Positions 29,289-38,704 of a stretch of DNA of 64,000 bases are shown piece by piece (position 1 is the first letter of the stretch; every line of letters starts with the position of its first letter). Both the position numbers and the translations under genes were made by a program. The notes below the pieces were generated by a model that was not told where the DNA came from, made no database searches, and worked only from the letters and a program-made list of their open reading frames with translations. Origin of the DNA: Pseudomonas sp. VD-NE ins (GTDB lineage Bacteria; Pseudomonadota; Gammaproteobacteria; Pseudomonadales; Pseudomonadaceae); assembly GCF_031882575.1 (NCBI RefSeq), contig NZ_CP134772.1, positions 4,903,501-4,967,500 of the forward strand, in the 5' to 3' direction.

Positions 29289-29714
29289 ATGGCGAAGAAG
29301 CCGAAGATTCTGCCGAGTGTCGAGTGGCTTGAGCCGCGAGTGAAGGCGATGCGGATGCTCAGTCTGCTGAGTTTTTTCGCCCTCGCCGGTTTGCTCGCAG
29401 CCTACTACCTGCTGTTCGCCGATCTGCACGGTGCGCGGCCGTGGGTGATTCTGCTGGTCGAGCTGATCCCGTGGATCGTTCTCGCACCGGCGATGATCAT
29501 GGGCAGCGCCCGTGGGCATTCGTGGATGTGTTTTGTGGTGAATCTGTATTTCATCAAAGGCGCACTGGCGGCGTATGACCCGAACCGACAGTTGTTTGGC
29601 GTGCTGGAGATGGTCGCGAGCCTGGCGGTGTTCTGCTCGGCGCTGTTGTATGTGCGGTGGCGGTATCAGTTGAATCGCAAATTGGCGGGTGAAGGCGAAA
29701 TCTCCGTCGCCTGA
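29289..29714 (+). CDS. DUF2069 membrane protein
   Basis: A 141-residue inner-membrane protein with about four hydrophobic segments: about 22-42 (LLSFFALAGLLAAYYLLF), 48-68 (WVILLVELIPWIVLAPAMIM), 75-92 and 104-124. The pattern and its position directly after wrbA match the DUF2069 family of Pseudomonas. Function is unknown. Confidence 0.8.
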   Translation: MAKKPKILPSVEWLEPRVKAMRMLSLLSFFALAGLLAAYYLLFADLHGARPWVILLVELIPWIVLAPAMIMGSARGHSWMCFVVNLYFIKGALAAYDPNRQLFGVLEMVASLAVFCSALLYVRWRYQLNRKLAGEGEISVA

Positions 29715-29718
29715 TAGA

Positions 29719-29748
29719 AAAAGATCGCAGCCTTCGGCAGCTCCTACA
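29719..29748. repeat. half palindromic repeat (GATCGCAGCC...CTCCTACA type)
   Basis: AAGATCGCAGCCTTCGGCAG followed by CTCCTACA. The same sequence forms one arm of the larger element at 44482-44570, a third REP-like family in this window. Confidence 0.75.
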
Positions 29749-29751
29749 TTC

Positions 29752-29853
29752 GATCGTTCCCACGCTCTGCGTGGGAATGCATCCAGAGACGCTCTGCGTC
29801 TCAGGGACGCGGAGCGTCCCGGGCGGCATTCCCCGCGGAGCATGGGAACGATC
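29752..29853. repeat. composite palindromic intergenic repeat
   Basis: GATCGTTCCCACGCTCTGCG at the left mirrors CATGGGAACGATC at the right; inside, GACGCTCTGCGTC and GACGCGGAGCGTC form a second inverted pair. It has no coding capacity and lies between convergent genes. Confidence 0.8.
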
Positions 29854-29861
29854 GGATTGAC

Positions 29862-30536
29862 TCAATGGTTGACGGTGTACGCGAGCATCATCGAAATCTG
29901 ACTCATCGCCCGTCCGCCGCTCTGTTCATGCCACTGGTTGAACACATCCTGCACAATCGCCAGATCACGCAGACTGGTCGGCACTTTGTCGACGATCTTC
30001 TGTGCATTCAGCGCCGCGACCACGTCGTAGCTCGGCACGAACGTATCCTTGCCGACCATGCGCAAAAAGCGTGGCGCCGACAGCCCGCCCAATTGATGGC
30101 CGTGCTTTTTCAGGTACGTCCACAGACCGACGATATCGGTCACCGGCCAGTCGGCAATCAAAGCCCCGAAACTGCCCTTCTCCTTCTCCACATCGAGAAT
30201 GAACTGCGCATTGCGCGGCACGCTCTTGAGCTTGCCAAGGTGACGGATGATTCGCGCGTCCTGCATCAGGCGTTCGAGATGTTCGGCACTCATCAGCACG
30301 ACTTTTTCCGGGTCGAACTTGAAGAACACTTCTTCGAAAGCCAGCCACTTGGCGTCGACCAGACTGTGCTTGAGGCCGGCGCGAAATACGCGCAAAGCCA
30401 TGGTCGAGAGGTAGCGGTCGTCGCTGATCTTGCGCAGTTGTGCGGGAGTCTTGGGGACGGGCAGATGGGCTTCCAGTTCAGCCGCCGAACCGAAGCGGTT
30501 CAGACAGTATTCGTGCAGCCACTTGTAATCGCGCAT
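29862..30536 (-). CDS. DNA-3-methyladenine glycosylase I family protein
   Basis: A 224-residue protein of the adenine-glycosylase (Tag-like, helix-hairpin-helix) family that excises alkylated adenines. TMALRVFRAGLKHSLVDAKW matches the Tag core; LMQDARIIRHLGKLKSVPRN and GLWTYLKKHGHQLGG fit later family blocks. The zinc-binding N-terminal CGW motif of E. coli Tag is missing (starts MRDYKWLHEY), so substrate range may differ. An AGGAG site precedes 30536. Confidence 0.78.
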   Translation of the reverse strand: MRDYKWLHEYCLNRFGSAAELEAHLPVPKTPAQLRKISDDRYLSTMALRVFRAGLKHSLVDAKWLAFEEVFFKFDPEKVVLMSAEHLERLMQDARIIRHLGKLKSVPRNAQFILDVEKEKGSFGALIADWPVTDIVGLWTYLKKHGHQLGGLSAPRFLRMVGKDTFVPSYDVVAALNAQKIVDKVPTSLRDLAIVQDVFNQWHEQSGGRAMSQISMMLAYTVNH

Positions 30537-30569
30537 GCCCTCTCCTATTGAATGAAGCGAAGAAACCAA

Positions 30570-30659
30570 TGTGGGAGCGAGCCTGCTCGCGAAAGCGGTG
30601 TGTCATTCAACTGATTTGTTGACTGAGACTCCCTCTTCGCGAGCAGGCTCGCTCCCACA
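30570..30659. repeat. REPIN (GGGAGCGAGC family)
   Basis: Inverted pair TGTGGGAGCGAGCCTGCTCG ... CGAGCAGGCTCGCTCCCACA between ttcA and the glycosylase gene. Confidence 0.9.
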
Positions 30660-30671
30660 TTTGAAATGGAT

Positions 30672-31496
30672 TTACAGATTGACGACGTTGACGAAGCGCG
30701 AAGCCGCTGTCTCGTCGATCTTCAGGCTGGTGAAGTCGAACAGGTTGCGGTCGGCCAGTTGCGACGGGATCACGTTCTGCAGACTGCGGAAGATGCTTTC
30801 GGTGCGGCCCGGGGTTTTGCGTTCCCAGTCCTGCAGCATTTCCTTGACCACCTGACGCTGCAGGTTTTCCTGCGAACCGCAGAGGTTGCACGGGATGATC
30901 GGGAACGCTTTCAAATCCGAGTACGCCTGAATGTCTTTCTCGTTGCAGTACGCCAGCGGACGAATCACCACGTTGCGACCGTCATCGGCACGCAGCTTCG
31001 GCGGCATGGCTTTAAGCGAACCGTTGAAGAACATGTTGAGGAAGAACGTCTCGACGATGTCGTCGCGGTGGTGACCGAGGGCCATCTTGGTCGCGCCGAT
31101 TTCATCGGCAAAGGTGTACAGCGTGCCGCGACGCAGGCGCGAGCACAACGAGCAAGTGGTCTTGCCTTCCGGGATCAGCTCCTTGACCACCGAATAGGTA
31201 TCTTTCTCGACGATGTGGTACTCGACGCCCAGTTCTTTCAGATAGGCCGGCAGCACGTGTTCGGGGAAGCCCGGTTGTTTCTGGTCCATGTTCACCGCGA
31301 CGATCTCGAACTTGATCGGTGCAACCTTCTGCAGGTGCAGCAGCACGTCGAGCATGGTGTAGCTGTCCTTGCCCCCGGACAGGCAGACCATGACCTTGTC
31401 GCCGTCTTCAATCATGTTGAAATCGGCGACCGCTTCGCCGGCCAGGCGGCGCAGGCGCTTTTGCAGTTTGTTCTGGTTGACCGTAAGAGTGCCCAT
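30672..31496 (-). CDS. ttcA: tRNA 2-thiocytidine biosynthesis protein
   Basis: A 274-residue enzyme that thiolates cytidine-32 of some tRNAs. The PP-loop ATP site is [28 protein letters not shown] and CNLCGSQ are the CxxC pairs that hold an iron-sulfur cluster. The start [15 protein letters not shown] at 31496 fits the family; the open frame extends 36 codons upstream without support. Confidence 0.94.
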   Translation of the reverse strand: MGTLTVNQNKLQKRLRRLAGEAVADFNMIEDGDKVMVCLSGGKDSYTMLDVLLHLQKVAPIKFEIVAVNMDQKQPGFPEHVLPAYLKELGVEYHIVEKDTYSVVKELIPEGKTTCSLCSRLRRGTLYTFADEIGATKMALGHHRDDIVETFFLNMFFNGSLKAMPPKLRADDGRNVVIRPLAYCNEKDIQAYSDLKAFPIIPCNLCGSQENLQRQVVKEMLQDWERKTPGRTESIFRSLQNVIPSQLADRNLFDFTSLKIDETAASRFVNVVNL

Positions 31497-31785
31497 GACG
31501 CGAAATCCGTGAGATGTGACGAAAGGCCGGCATTTTACGCAAAAACCCCGGGGTTGTGGGCACAGGTTGTCGTCGTCAGGCAGCGACGTTTTTACAGACC
31601 CCAAGGCGATTACCCGCCCTGTTTACAGCGCGATTTGCTCTAAGCCCCTAATACCTGTGCGGGTAAGACCTTTCTATACTGCGACATAAGGTCGCACACA
31701 ATCTGAAGACCTGTATTTGCTCGGCCACCTTGGCCCGTAGGCGCTCCGTTGGGGGGCGATGGCAATAACAAGAGGAGTGACTGGC

Positions 31786-32388
31786 ATGATCCATCACGTA
31801 GTGGGACTTTTTACCCACCCCGATCAGGAATGGAAGGAAATCCGTGGCGACCAAGAGGAAAGCATCAGCCACATGTACCTCACCCACACGCTGATTCTGG
31901 CGGCGATCCCCGCTGTCTCGGCGTTTATCGGCACCACTCAGGTCGGCTGGGTGATCGGCAACCGCGCACCGGTGATGCTCACCGTCGAAAGCGCGATCTG
32001 GATGACGGTCATGTCGTATCTGGCCATGTTGGGCGGGGTCGCGGTCATGGGTGCTTTTGTGCACTGGATGGCCCGCACCTATGACGCCAATCCAAGCCTG
32101 GCCCGTTGCGTGGCCTTCGCCACCTACACCGCGACACCGTTGTTCGTCGGCGGGCTGGCAGCGCTGTATCCGCATATGTGGCTGGGGATGATCGTCGGCA
32201 CGGCGGCTATCTGTTATACGGTTTATCTGCTGTATGTGGGGCTGCCGACGTTCATGAATATTCCGTCGGACGAAGGTTTTCTGTTCTCAAGCTCGGTACT
32301 GGCGGTGGGTCTGGTGGTGCTGGTGGCCATCATGGCGTTCACCGTGATTGTCTGGGGGCTGGGCGTAGGTCCCGTTTATACGAACTGA
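31786..32388 (+). CDS. Yip1-family membrane protein
   Basis: A 200-residue inner-membrane protein starting MIHHVVGLFTHPDQEWKEIR, a typical Yip1/DUF1282 beginning. About five membrane segments follow, e.g. YLTHTLILAAIPAVSAFIG, MTVMSYLAMLGGVAVMGAFV and VLAVGLVVLVAIMAFTVIVW. A GAGGAG site precedes 31786. Function is unknown. The 289 bp upstream hold the ttcA leader and nothing else I can assign. Confidence 0.82.
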   Translation: MIHHVVGLFTHPDQEWKEIRGDQEESISHMYLTHTLILAAIPAVSAFIGTTQVGWVIGNRAPVMLTVESAIWMTVMSYLAMLGGVAVMGAFVHWMARTYDANPSLARCVAFATYTATPLFVGGLAALYPHMWLGMIVGTAAICYTVYLLYVGLPTFMNIPSDEGFLFSSSVLAVGLVVLVAIMAFTVIVWGLGVGPVYTN

Positions 32389-32515
32389 CTCGAAAGGCTG
32401 AATACAGGCCGCCGCAAGGCGGCCTTGTCGTTTGGAGGATGACCATTCGGCAGCTTGGCGATTCGCAAGCGCACAGGGTTGCGGCATACTCGACGCCTCT
32501 GGAGATCCATCAAGC

Positions 32516-33010
32516 ATGCCCGAGCAACTCAATACCCGCGTCGAAGATTGTTACCAACTCGCTGAATCCTTTTTCAAACGTTCTTTCCCACGCCCAGTCG
32601 TCAGTCTCAAGCTGCGCGGGCAAAAAGCCGGTGTCGCGCATCTGCACGAGAACCTGCTGCGCTTCAATCCGCAGCTGTACCGGGAAAACACCGAACACTT
32701 CCTCAAGCAGACCGTGGCCCACGAAGTCGCTCACCTGATCGCCCATCAGTTGTTTGGCGACCGCATCCAGCCCCATGGCGAGGAATGGCAACTGATCATG
32801 CGCGGGGTTTACGAACTGCCGCCGGATCGCTGCCACACCTATGCAATCAAGCGCCGCAGCGTGACCCGCTATATCTACAAATGCCCGTGCGCCGACAGCG
32901 ATTTCCCGTTTTCGGCGCAGCGCCATGGCCTGGTGCGGCAGGGGCGGCGGTATTTGTGTCGCCGTTGCCGCAATACCTTGGTGTTCAGTGGCGAGATGCG
33001 CGTCGAATAG
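32516..33010 (+). CDS. sprT: SprT-family zinc metalloprotease
   Basis: A 164-residue protein. The HExxH motif is in VAHEVAHLIAHQLFG, with GEEWQLIM providing the next conserved block, and a C-terminal zinc ribbon is formed by YKCPC and YLCRRCRN. SprT-like proteins resemble the protease domain of eukaryotic Spartan; the bacterial role is unclear. The start at 32516 is preceded by GGAG about 12 bp upstream, slightly long. Confidence 0.88.
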   Translation: MPEQLNTRVEDCYQLAESFFKRSFPRPVVSLKLRGQKAGVAHLHENLLRFNPQLYRENTEHFLKQTVAHEVAHLIAHQLFGDRIQPHGEEWQLIMRGVYELPPDRCHTYAIKRRSVTRYIYKCPCADSDFPFSAQRHGLVRQGRRYLCRRCRNTLVFSGEMRVE

Positions 33011-33038
33011 TCAGTGTTGTGTTGCCCTGACTGGCCCC

Positions 33039-33128
33039 ATCGCTGGCAAGCCAGCTCCCACAGGTTTTGTTGTCGTACACAGAATCTGGGGACACCTCGA
33101 AAACTGTGGGAGCTGGCTTGCCAGCGAT
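33039..33128. repeat. REPIN (GGGAGCTGGC family)
   Basis: Inverted pair ATCGCTGGCAAGCCAGCTCC ... GGAGCTGGCTTGCCAGCGAT between the convergent sprT and CaiB-family genes. Confidence 0.9.
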
Positions 33129-33144
33129 GAGGCCAGAACAGGCA

Positions 33145-34326
33145 CTAAAGAATGACTTTGGCCCGGCGCAGCTCTTCAATTTTCGAAGGACTCAACCCCA
33201 ACTCCCCCAACACCTGATCCGTATGCTGCCCCAACACCGCGCCAACATGCCGCGGCGCCGGCAACGCCTCGGAAAACTTCAACGGACAGGCGATCTGCGC
33301 CTGCGTCGTGCCATCCCCGCGCGGCACCTGCGTCACCAACTCCCGAGCCTGCAACTGCGGATGGCGCACCGCCTCACTCAGGCTCAACACCGGCTCGACA
33401 CACGCATCGATCCCGGCAAACAACTCGCACAACTGCGCAAAGTCATGCTTTTCGAACTCGACCGTCAGCGCGTATTTCAATGCCCGCTGCTGTTCAGGCT
33501 TGGGCGACAAACCCTGCGCCGCCAACTCCGGCCGGCCCAGCGCCGCACACAATTGCTGCATGAAACCCGGCTCCAGACTGCCCACCGACATCCAGCGCCC
33601 ATCGCGAGAGCGGTAGTAGTCGTAAAAACTTCCACCATTGAGCATCTGGTCTTCCCATTCAGGCTCTTCACCGCACGCCAGATAACCGGCACCGGCCATC
33701 GCATTCAGACTGAACGCGCAATCGGTCATGCTCACATCCAGATGCGTGCCCTGCCCGGTTTGCTGACGCGCAATCACCGCCGCCAACAACCCGATCACCC
33801 CATGCAATGAACCACCCGCAACATCCGCCACCTGCATGCCCAGCGGCAACGGCCCGCTGTCGGCGCGGCCGGTGTAGCTGGAAAGGCCCGCCAGCGCCAG
33901 ATAGTTGATGTCATGCCCGGCGCGATCCTTGTACGGCCCGGTCTGGCCGTAACCGGTAATCGACACGTAAATCAACTTTGGATTGATCGCCTTCAGCGCT
34001 TCATAGCCCAGGCCCAAACGCTCCATGACACCGGGGCGAAACTGCTCGAGGACGATGTCGTAATCGGCCAGCAATTGCTTGACCACGTCCAGCGCCTCGG
34101 GTTGCTTGAGGTCCAGCGCCAGGCTGCGTTTGTTGCGATTGAGGTAGGCATGACTGGCCGATATTCCGCCATCATGCGGCGGCAACACCCGCAGCAGATC
34201 CAGGCGCGTCGGCGACTCGATGCGCAGCACTTCAGCGCCCATGTCCGCCAGCAACAACGAGGCAAACGGCCCCGGCAGCAGCGTCGAGAAATCGAGGATC
34301 TTCAGTGAGGCCAGCGGTGCGGACAT
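33145..34326 (-). CDS. CaiB/BaiF family III CoA-transferase (alpha-methylacyl-CoA racemase-like)
   Basis: A 393-residue protein. LKILDFSTLLPGPFASLLLA is the N-terminal family III CoA-binding motif; LFRP-like LEQFRPGVMERLGLG follows. YKDRAGHDINYLALAG (His138-Asp139) and LPLGMQVADVAGG (Asp168) match the catalytic His and Asp of alpha-methylacyl-CoA racemase, so racemase is more likely than CoA transfer. A GGAG site precedes 34326. The substrate is unknown. Confidence 0.83.
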   Translation of the reverse strand: MSAPLASLKILDFSTLLPGPFASLLLADMGAEVLRIESPTRLDLLRVLPPHDGGISASHAYLNRNKRSLALDLKQPEALDVVKQLLADYDIVLEQFRPGVMERLGLGYEALKAINPKLIYVSITGYGQTGPYKDRAGHDINYLALAGLSSYTGRADSGPLPLGMQVADVAGGSLHGVIGLLAAVIARQQTGQGTHLDVSMTDCAFSLNAMAGAGYLACGEEPEWEDQMLNGGSFYDYYRSRDGRWMSVGSLEPGFMQQLCAALGRPELAAQGLSPKPEQQRALKYALTVEFEKHDFAQLCELFAGIDACVEPVLSLSEAVRHPQLQARELVTQVPRGDGTTQAQIACPLKFSEALPAPRHVGAVLGQHTDQVLGELGLSPSKIEELRRAKVIL

Positions 34327-34431
34327 GGGCGAACTCCTTGGGCGATGCACTCAGCCTAGGCAGCGATACCGCGTACGGCAATCACCGGAAATGTCAGCGG
34401 GTGTGACCGTTACGCTCAAATCGCAGGCAAG

Positions 34432-34457
34432 AAAAAACCCGCCGAAGCGGGTTTTTC
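34432..34457 (-). terminator. rho-independent terminator of dctA
   Basis: AAAAACCCGC, loop CGAA, GCGGGTTTTT; on the minus strand it ends in a T-run, 13 bp after the dctA stop. Confidence 0.9.
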
Positions 34458-34469
34458 ATACAGCGAGTA

Positions 34470-35804
34470 TTACTTGACGCTGCTCGGGGTTGGGCCTTCA
34501 GCCACACCCAGGTCATCTTCAGGACGGGTATCAGCGATACCGCGACCGCCCGAAGCCAGTTCGGCATCCAGCACGTCGGTGTCCAGCTCTTTCACCCACT
34601 TGGCAACCACGATGGTCGCCACAGCGTTACCGACCAGGTTGGTCAGTGCGCGGGCTTCGGACATGAAGCGGTCGATACCGAGGATCAGCGCCAGACCGGC
34701 CACCGGCAGGTGACCGACCGCCGACAGAGTCGCTGCCAGCACGATGAAGCCCGAACCGGTCACGCCGGCTGCGCCTTTGGAGGACAGTAGCAACACCACC
34801 AGCAGAGTGATCTGGTGAGTGATGTCCATGTGCGTGTCAGTCGCCTGGGCAATGAACACCGCAGCCATGGTCAGGTAGATCGCGGTACCGTCGAGGTTGA
34901 ACGAGTAACCGGTCGGGATCACCAGACCCACTACCGATTTCTTCGCGCCCAGACGCTCCATCTTGATCAGCATGCGTGGCAGTACCGATTCCGACGAGGA
35001 CGTGCCGAGGACGATCAGCAGCTCTTCACGGATGTAACGGATCATCTTCAGCACGCTGAAACCGTGCATGCGCGCGATGGCGCCGAGGACGATGAGGATG
35101 AACGCCAGGCAAGTGATGTAGAAGCAGATCATCAGTTGACCCAGCTGCACCAGCGAACCCACACCGTAGGCACCGATGGTGAAGGCCATGGCACCGAAGG
35201 CACCGATTGGCGCGAGCTTCATGATCATGTTGATGATGTTGAACATCACGTGGGCGAAGCGATCGATGAAGTCGAGGATCGGCTTGCCGTAGGCACCCAG
35301 GCGATGCAGGGCGAAACCGAAGATCACCGAGAACATCAGCACTTGCAGGATGTCACCGGTGGCGAACGCGCCGACGATGGTGGTCGGGATCACGTTGAGC
35401 AGGAAGCCGACAACGCTTTGGTCAGCGCCGGCCGCTACATAAGAAGCGACTTTCGAAGCGTCGAGGGTGGCGACGTCGATGTGCATGCCGGCGCCCGGTT
35501 GCACAACGTTGACCACAACCAGACCGACCAGCAAAGCGATGGTCGAAACGATTTCAAAGTACAGAAGAGCGTAACCGCCGGTCTTGCCGACCGACTTCAT
35601 GTTCTGCATGCCGGCGATGCCGCTGACCACGGTGCAGAAGATGATCGGGGCGATGATCATTTTGATCAGTTTGATGAACCCGTCACCCAGCGGCTTTACC
35701 GCCACGCCGAACTGCGGGTAATAGTGACCGAGCGCGATACCGATAACGATTGCGACGATCACCTGTAGATACAGGGATTTGTACAGTGGCTGACGAGTCG
35801 TCAT
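34470..35804 (-). CDS. dctA: C4-dicarboxylate:cation symporter DctA
   Basis: A 444-residue inner-membrane transporter of the DAACS family that takes up succinate, fumarate and malate. The start [20 protein letters not shown] at 35804 follows GGACA; the longer open frame upstream is not used. Signature blocks: [18 protein letters not shown] (serine-rich loop), [16 protein letters not shown] and [19 protein letters not shown], which form the re-entrant substrate and cation sites. A sigma-54 promoter and two palindromes upstream suggest DctD-type control. The AraC gene is divergent. Confidence 0.96.
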   Translation of the reverse strand: MTTRQPLYKSLYLQVIVAIVIGIALGHYYPQFGVAVKPLGDGFIKLIKMIIAPIIFCTVVSGIAGMQNMKSVGKTGGYALLYFEIVSTIALLVGLVVVNVVQPGAGMHIDVATLDASKVASYVAAGADQSVVGFLLNVIPTTIVGAFATGDILQVLMFSVIFGFALHRLGAYGKPILDFIDRFAHVMFNIINMIMKLAPIGAFGAMAFTIGAYGVGSLVQLGQLMICFYITCLAFILIVLGAIARMHGFSVLKMIRYIREELLIVLGTSSSESVLPRMLIKMERLGAKKSVVGLVIPTGYSFNLDGTAIYLTMAAVFIAQATDTHMDITHQITLLVVLLLSSKGAAGVTGSGFIVLAATLSAVGHLPVAGLALILGIDRFMSEARALTNLVGNAVATIVVAKWVKELDTDVLDAELASGGRGIADTRPEDDLGVAEGPTPSSVK

Positions 35805-35948
35805 TGCAAGTGTCCTCAAGCGTCCCGCGTGACAACATCCATCTGTTGACCGCGAAACCTGAATTGCGAACCCTCCTGCACTGGAGGGATTTGTTGTTGG
35901 AGCGGCGTTTTCCGGTCGGGACAAACGCACGCTTCTGTCGCTCTTATC

Positions 35949-35963
35949 GCAAACGCCGTGCCA
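35949..35963 (-). promoter_or_regulatory. sigma-54 (-24/-12) promoter of dctA
   Basis: Minus strand TGGCACG, four bases, TTGC, with GG and GC ten bases apart. It matches the RpoN consensus fully. Predicted transcription start is near 35937, giving a 130-nt leader before dctA. Known Pseudomonas dctA is RpoN- and DctB/DctD-dependent. Confidence 0.85.
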
Positions 35964-36042
35964 CTTTGGTGCGAATCGCTGCAAGCCTTTTGATATCAGG
36001 CATTACAGGTGAGTGGATGTCACCGCTTGGTTACTCAAGTGT

Positions 36043-36097
36043 GGCGGATTTCCGCCAACTCGCCGCTTCTCGTCCTACAATTTGGCGGAAATCCGCC
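36043..36097. promoter_or_regulatory. two palindromic activator sites between dctA and araC-like gene
   Basis: GGCGGATTTCCGCC at 36043-36056 and its exact reverse complement GGCGGAAATCCGCC at 36084-36097, centres 41 bp apart (about four helical turns). They lie about 113 and 154 bp upstream of the predicted dctA transcription start, the normal place for enhancer sites of an NtrC-family activator such as DctD. Control of the AraC gene is the alternative. The rest of the 351-bp gap shows nothing else clear. Confidence 0.7.
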
Positions 36098-36155
36098 TTG
36101 TAGGCGCATCCAGCCGCCGGCTAACATCCGGCGCCTGAGGAAGGATCTGCCGCTT

Positions 36156-37154
36156 ATGCGCGAACGCACCATCGCCAGTCATTTTGCCCGTGCCGCCCTC
36201 GGTGGCGCGCGCCGCATGGGCTTCGATTACTCGGGCCTGCTGATGCAACTGGGCATCAGCGCGGAATTGCTCGATGAGCCTCGCGCTCGCGTTGCCCCGG
36301 AACAATTTACCCGGTTGATTCAGGGCCTGTGGCTGGCACTGGACGACGAATACCTGGGTTTCGGCAACGCCCCGAGCAAGCCCGGCAGTTTCGCCATGAT
36401 GTGCCACGCCTCGATCCACTGCCGCAATCTGGAGAAAGCGCTGCAACGCGGTTTATTGTTTTATAGCCTATTCCCCGAAGCCCCGCGCCTGAGCCTGACG
36501 CGTGAAGACGAATGGGTGCGTTTGAGCCTCGACGATTCGCAGATGTGGGACCCGGATCACTTTCTCACCGAGAGTCTGCTGGTGATCTGGCATCGCCTCG
36601 GTAGTTGGCTGATCGGCCAGCGGATTCGTCTCGAACAGGCGACCTTCAGCTATCCGCGCCCCGAACACGGCGCTGAATATGACCTGCTGTTCCCCTGCCC
36701 GCTGACCTTCGACACCGATCAAAGCAGCCTTTTATTCCACAGCCGCTATCTGTCTATGCCACTGTTGCAGGACGAACGCACGCTCAAACATTTCCTCGAA
36801 CGCTCCCCCGCCGATCTGCTCTCACGTCCCGATGATGGCGACAGCCTGAGCAGTCGCCTGCGCCGCTTGCTCAGTCGCGACAGTGCGAACTGGCCGGATC
36901 TGGAGGCGGTCGCGGCGCATCTGCACATCAGCCCGCAAACGCTGCGCCGGCATTTGCGTGAGGAAGGCACGAGTTTTCAGGAGTTGAAGGATCAGTTGCG
37001 GCGGGATATCGCCATTTATCATTTGGGGCGGGCGGATCTGTCGCTGCAACAGATTGCCGAACAGCTCGGGTTTTCGGAGCCGTCGGCGTTTCATCGGGCG
37101 TTCAAGAAGTGGACGGGGCTGACGCCGGGGGCTTATCGGGCGCAGGAGCAGTGA
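36156..37154 (+). CDS. AraC-family transcriptional regulator
   Basis: A 332-residue regulator. The N-terminal ~200 residues are an arabinose-binding-like (PF12625, OruR/ToxT-like) domain, with LEKALQRGLLFYSLF and DHFLTESLLVIWHRL. The C-terminal ~90 residues carry two helix-turn-helix units: LEAVAAHLHISPQTLRRHL and LQQIAEQLGFSEPSAFHRAF, followed by WTGLTPGAYR. A GAGGAAGGA site precedes 36156. Divergent from dctA. The effector is unknown. Confidence 0.88.
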   Translation: MRERTIASHFARAALGGARRMGFDYSGLLMQLGISAELLDEPRARVAPEQFTRLIQGLWLALDDEYLGFGNAPSKPGSFAMMCHASIHCRNLEKALQRGLLFYSLFPEAPRLSLTREDEWVRLSLDDSQMWDPDHFLTESLLVIWHRLGSWLIGQRIRLEQATFSYPRPEHGAEYDLLFPCPLTFDTDQSSLLFHSRYLSMPLLQDERTLKHFLERSPADLLSRPDDGDSLSSRLRRLLSRDSANWPDLEAVAAHLHISPQTLRRHLREEGTSFQELKDQLRRDIAIYHLGRADLSLQQIAEQLGFSEPSAFHRAFKKWTGLTPGAYRAQEQ

Positions 37155-37171
37155 AGCGCCAAATCAAAAGC

Positions 37172-37347
37172 CCCTCACCCTAACCCTCTCCCAAAGGGAG
37201 AGGGGACTGATTGGGGGATGCTCAAGAAGTACGCCTGCCTGAAACTTCGCTTTTGAATCCATAATCGACTGGCTATTTCAGGTCGATGTATAACGCCAGA
37301 CACCTCGGTCGGCCCCCTCTCCCTCTGGGAGAGGGCTGGGGTGAGGG
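37172..37347. repeat. MITE-like element, copy B (176 bp)
   Basis: Same ends as copy A at 27543 (CCCTCACCCTAACCCTCTCC ... GGAGAGGGCTGGGGTGAGGG), and the shared internal blocks CAGGTCGATGTA and GCCAGACACCTCGGTCGG. It has one copy of TGAATCCATAATCGACTGG. It lies between convergent genes, as copy A does. Confidence 0.85.
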
Positions 37348-37357
37348 CAACTCCCGA

Positions 37358-38704
37358 TCACACCGCCGGAAAATGAATCCTGAACGCCGCCCCGCCCATC
37401 GGTGAATCACCCAAGGCCAGTTTGGCGCTGTAGCTTTCAATAATGTCCTTGACCACCGCCAGCCCGATCCCCTGCCCCGGATGCTGAGCATCCAGTCGTT
37501 CACCACGCTCGAGAATCCGCGCGCGCTGATCCGGCGGCACACCGGGGCCGTCGTCTTCGACACACAGTTCAACTCCGGCCAGGGTCTCGCGCACGCTGAT
37601 GCGCACTTCGCCCAGACACAGTCGATAGGCGTTTTCCAGCAAGTTGCCCATCATCTCCAGCAACGCGCCTTGCTCGATCGGCACATAGCAGTGCTCGGGC
37701 AGATCAAAGGCCACGCGCACATGCTTGTCGCGGTACACCTTGTCGAGGGTGTCGCAGAGGCTTTTGAGCACCGGTTGCAGGCGCACCTGATGTCGCACCA
37801 GTCCGCTTTTGCGCAAGCTGGCCCGTTGCAGTTGATAGCTGATCTGCTGGCTCATGCGTTCGATCTGGCTTTGCAGCACCCAGGCCTGATCGCGTTCTTC
37901 AGGACGCTGGGCCATGTCTTCGCTGACACCTTGCAACACCGCCAACGGGGTTTTCAGGCTGTGCGCCAAGTCATCGAGAGAGTCGCGATAGCGGCTGCGC
38001 TGTTGGCGCTCACTGTGCAGCAAGCGGTTGAGCGAGCCGGTCAGGCGCAGCAGTTCGCGTGGATGTTGTTCGGTGAGGCTCTCACGGGTGCCACCTTCGA
38101 TTTCGTCGAGCTCCTGACTGAGCCGGCGCAAGGCTTTGAGACCCCAGGTCAGGCCGATCCATAGCAGTGCCAGCAGCACCAGCAACGCGGCACCGAAGCC
38201 CAGATAGAGATTTTCACGCAGGCCTTCGAGGGTGGTTTCGTACTCGCGCACCGGTTGCAGGGCGACGATGCTGAACGCCGCGCTTTTGCCGCCGAGCAGT
38301 TTGACTTCGACGTCGTAGACGAAGAATTCCTGGCCGTTGGTTTCACGAATCCGCGCGAACTCATTACCGAGGCCGTCATAACGCGGTTTGTAGTTGATCT
38401 GCTCTTCCTGGGTGGCTTTCGAGCGCCAGACCAGATGCCCTTCACGGTCGTAGATGTAGCCGAGCAAACGGAAATCGGTGAGGTTGAAACGCTCGTCCGG
38501 CAACTGATTGGGCATCACCAGCCGGCCGTTTTCGATGCGCGCGGCAGAGATCAGCGTAGTGACGTCCGAAGCCAGCCGCTGCTCAATCGAATCCTGCAAG
38601 GCAAGGCTGAACGCGCCTTGCATCGCCGGCAGCAAGGCAAGCATGAACAACACCGCCAACGTGGTGGCGGCGAGCATCAAGCGAACGCGAAGGGAGCGAA
38701 TCAA
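37358..38704 (-). CDS. phoQ: sensor histidine kinase PhoQ
   Basis: A 448-residue inner-membrane kinase, the same length as P. aeruginosa PhoQ. Transmembrane segments at about 10-32 and 163-186 flank a periplasmic sensor domain for divalent cations and peptides. The H-box is DDLAHSLKTPLAVLQ, typical of PhoQ; the N-box is MMGNLLENAYR and the G-boxes DDGPGVPPDQ and GQGIGLAVV. It overlaps phoP by four bases and is the last gene of oprH-phoP-phoQ. Confidence 0.93.
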   Translation of the reverse strand: MIRSLRVRLMLAATTLAVLFMLALLPAMQGAFSLALQDSIEQRLASDVTTLISAARIENGRLVMPNQLPDERFNLTDFRLLGYIYDREGHLVWRSKATQEEQINYKPRYDGLGNEFARIRETNGQEFFVYDVEVKLLGGKSAAFSIVALQPVREYETTLEGLRENLYLGFGAALLVLLALLWIGLTWGLKALRRLSQELDEIEGGTRESLTEQHPRELLRLTGSLNRLLHSERQQRSRYRDSLDDLAHSLKTPLAVLQGVSEDMAQRPEERDQAWVLQSQIERMSQQISYQLQRASLRKSGLVRHQVRLQPVLKSLCDTLDKVYRDKHVRVAFDLPEHCYVPIEQGALLEMMGNLLENAYRLCLGEVRISVRETLAGVELCVEDDGPGVPPDQRARILERGERLDAQHPGQGIGLAVVKDIIESYSAKLALGDSPMGGAAFRIHFPAV

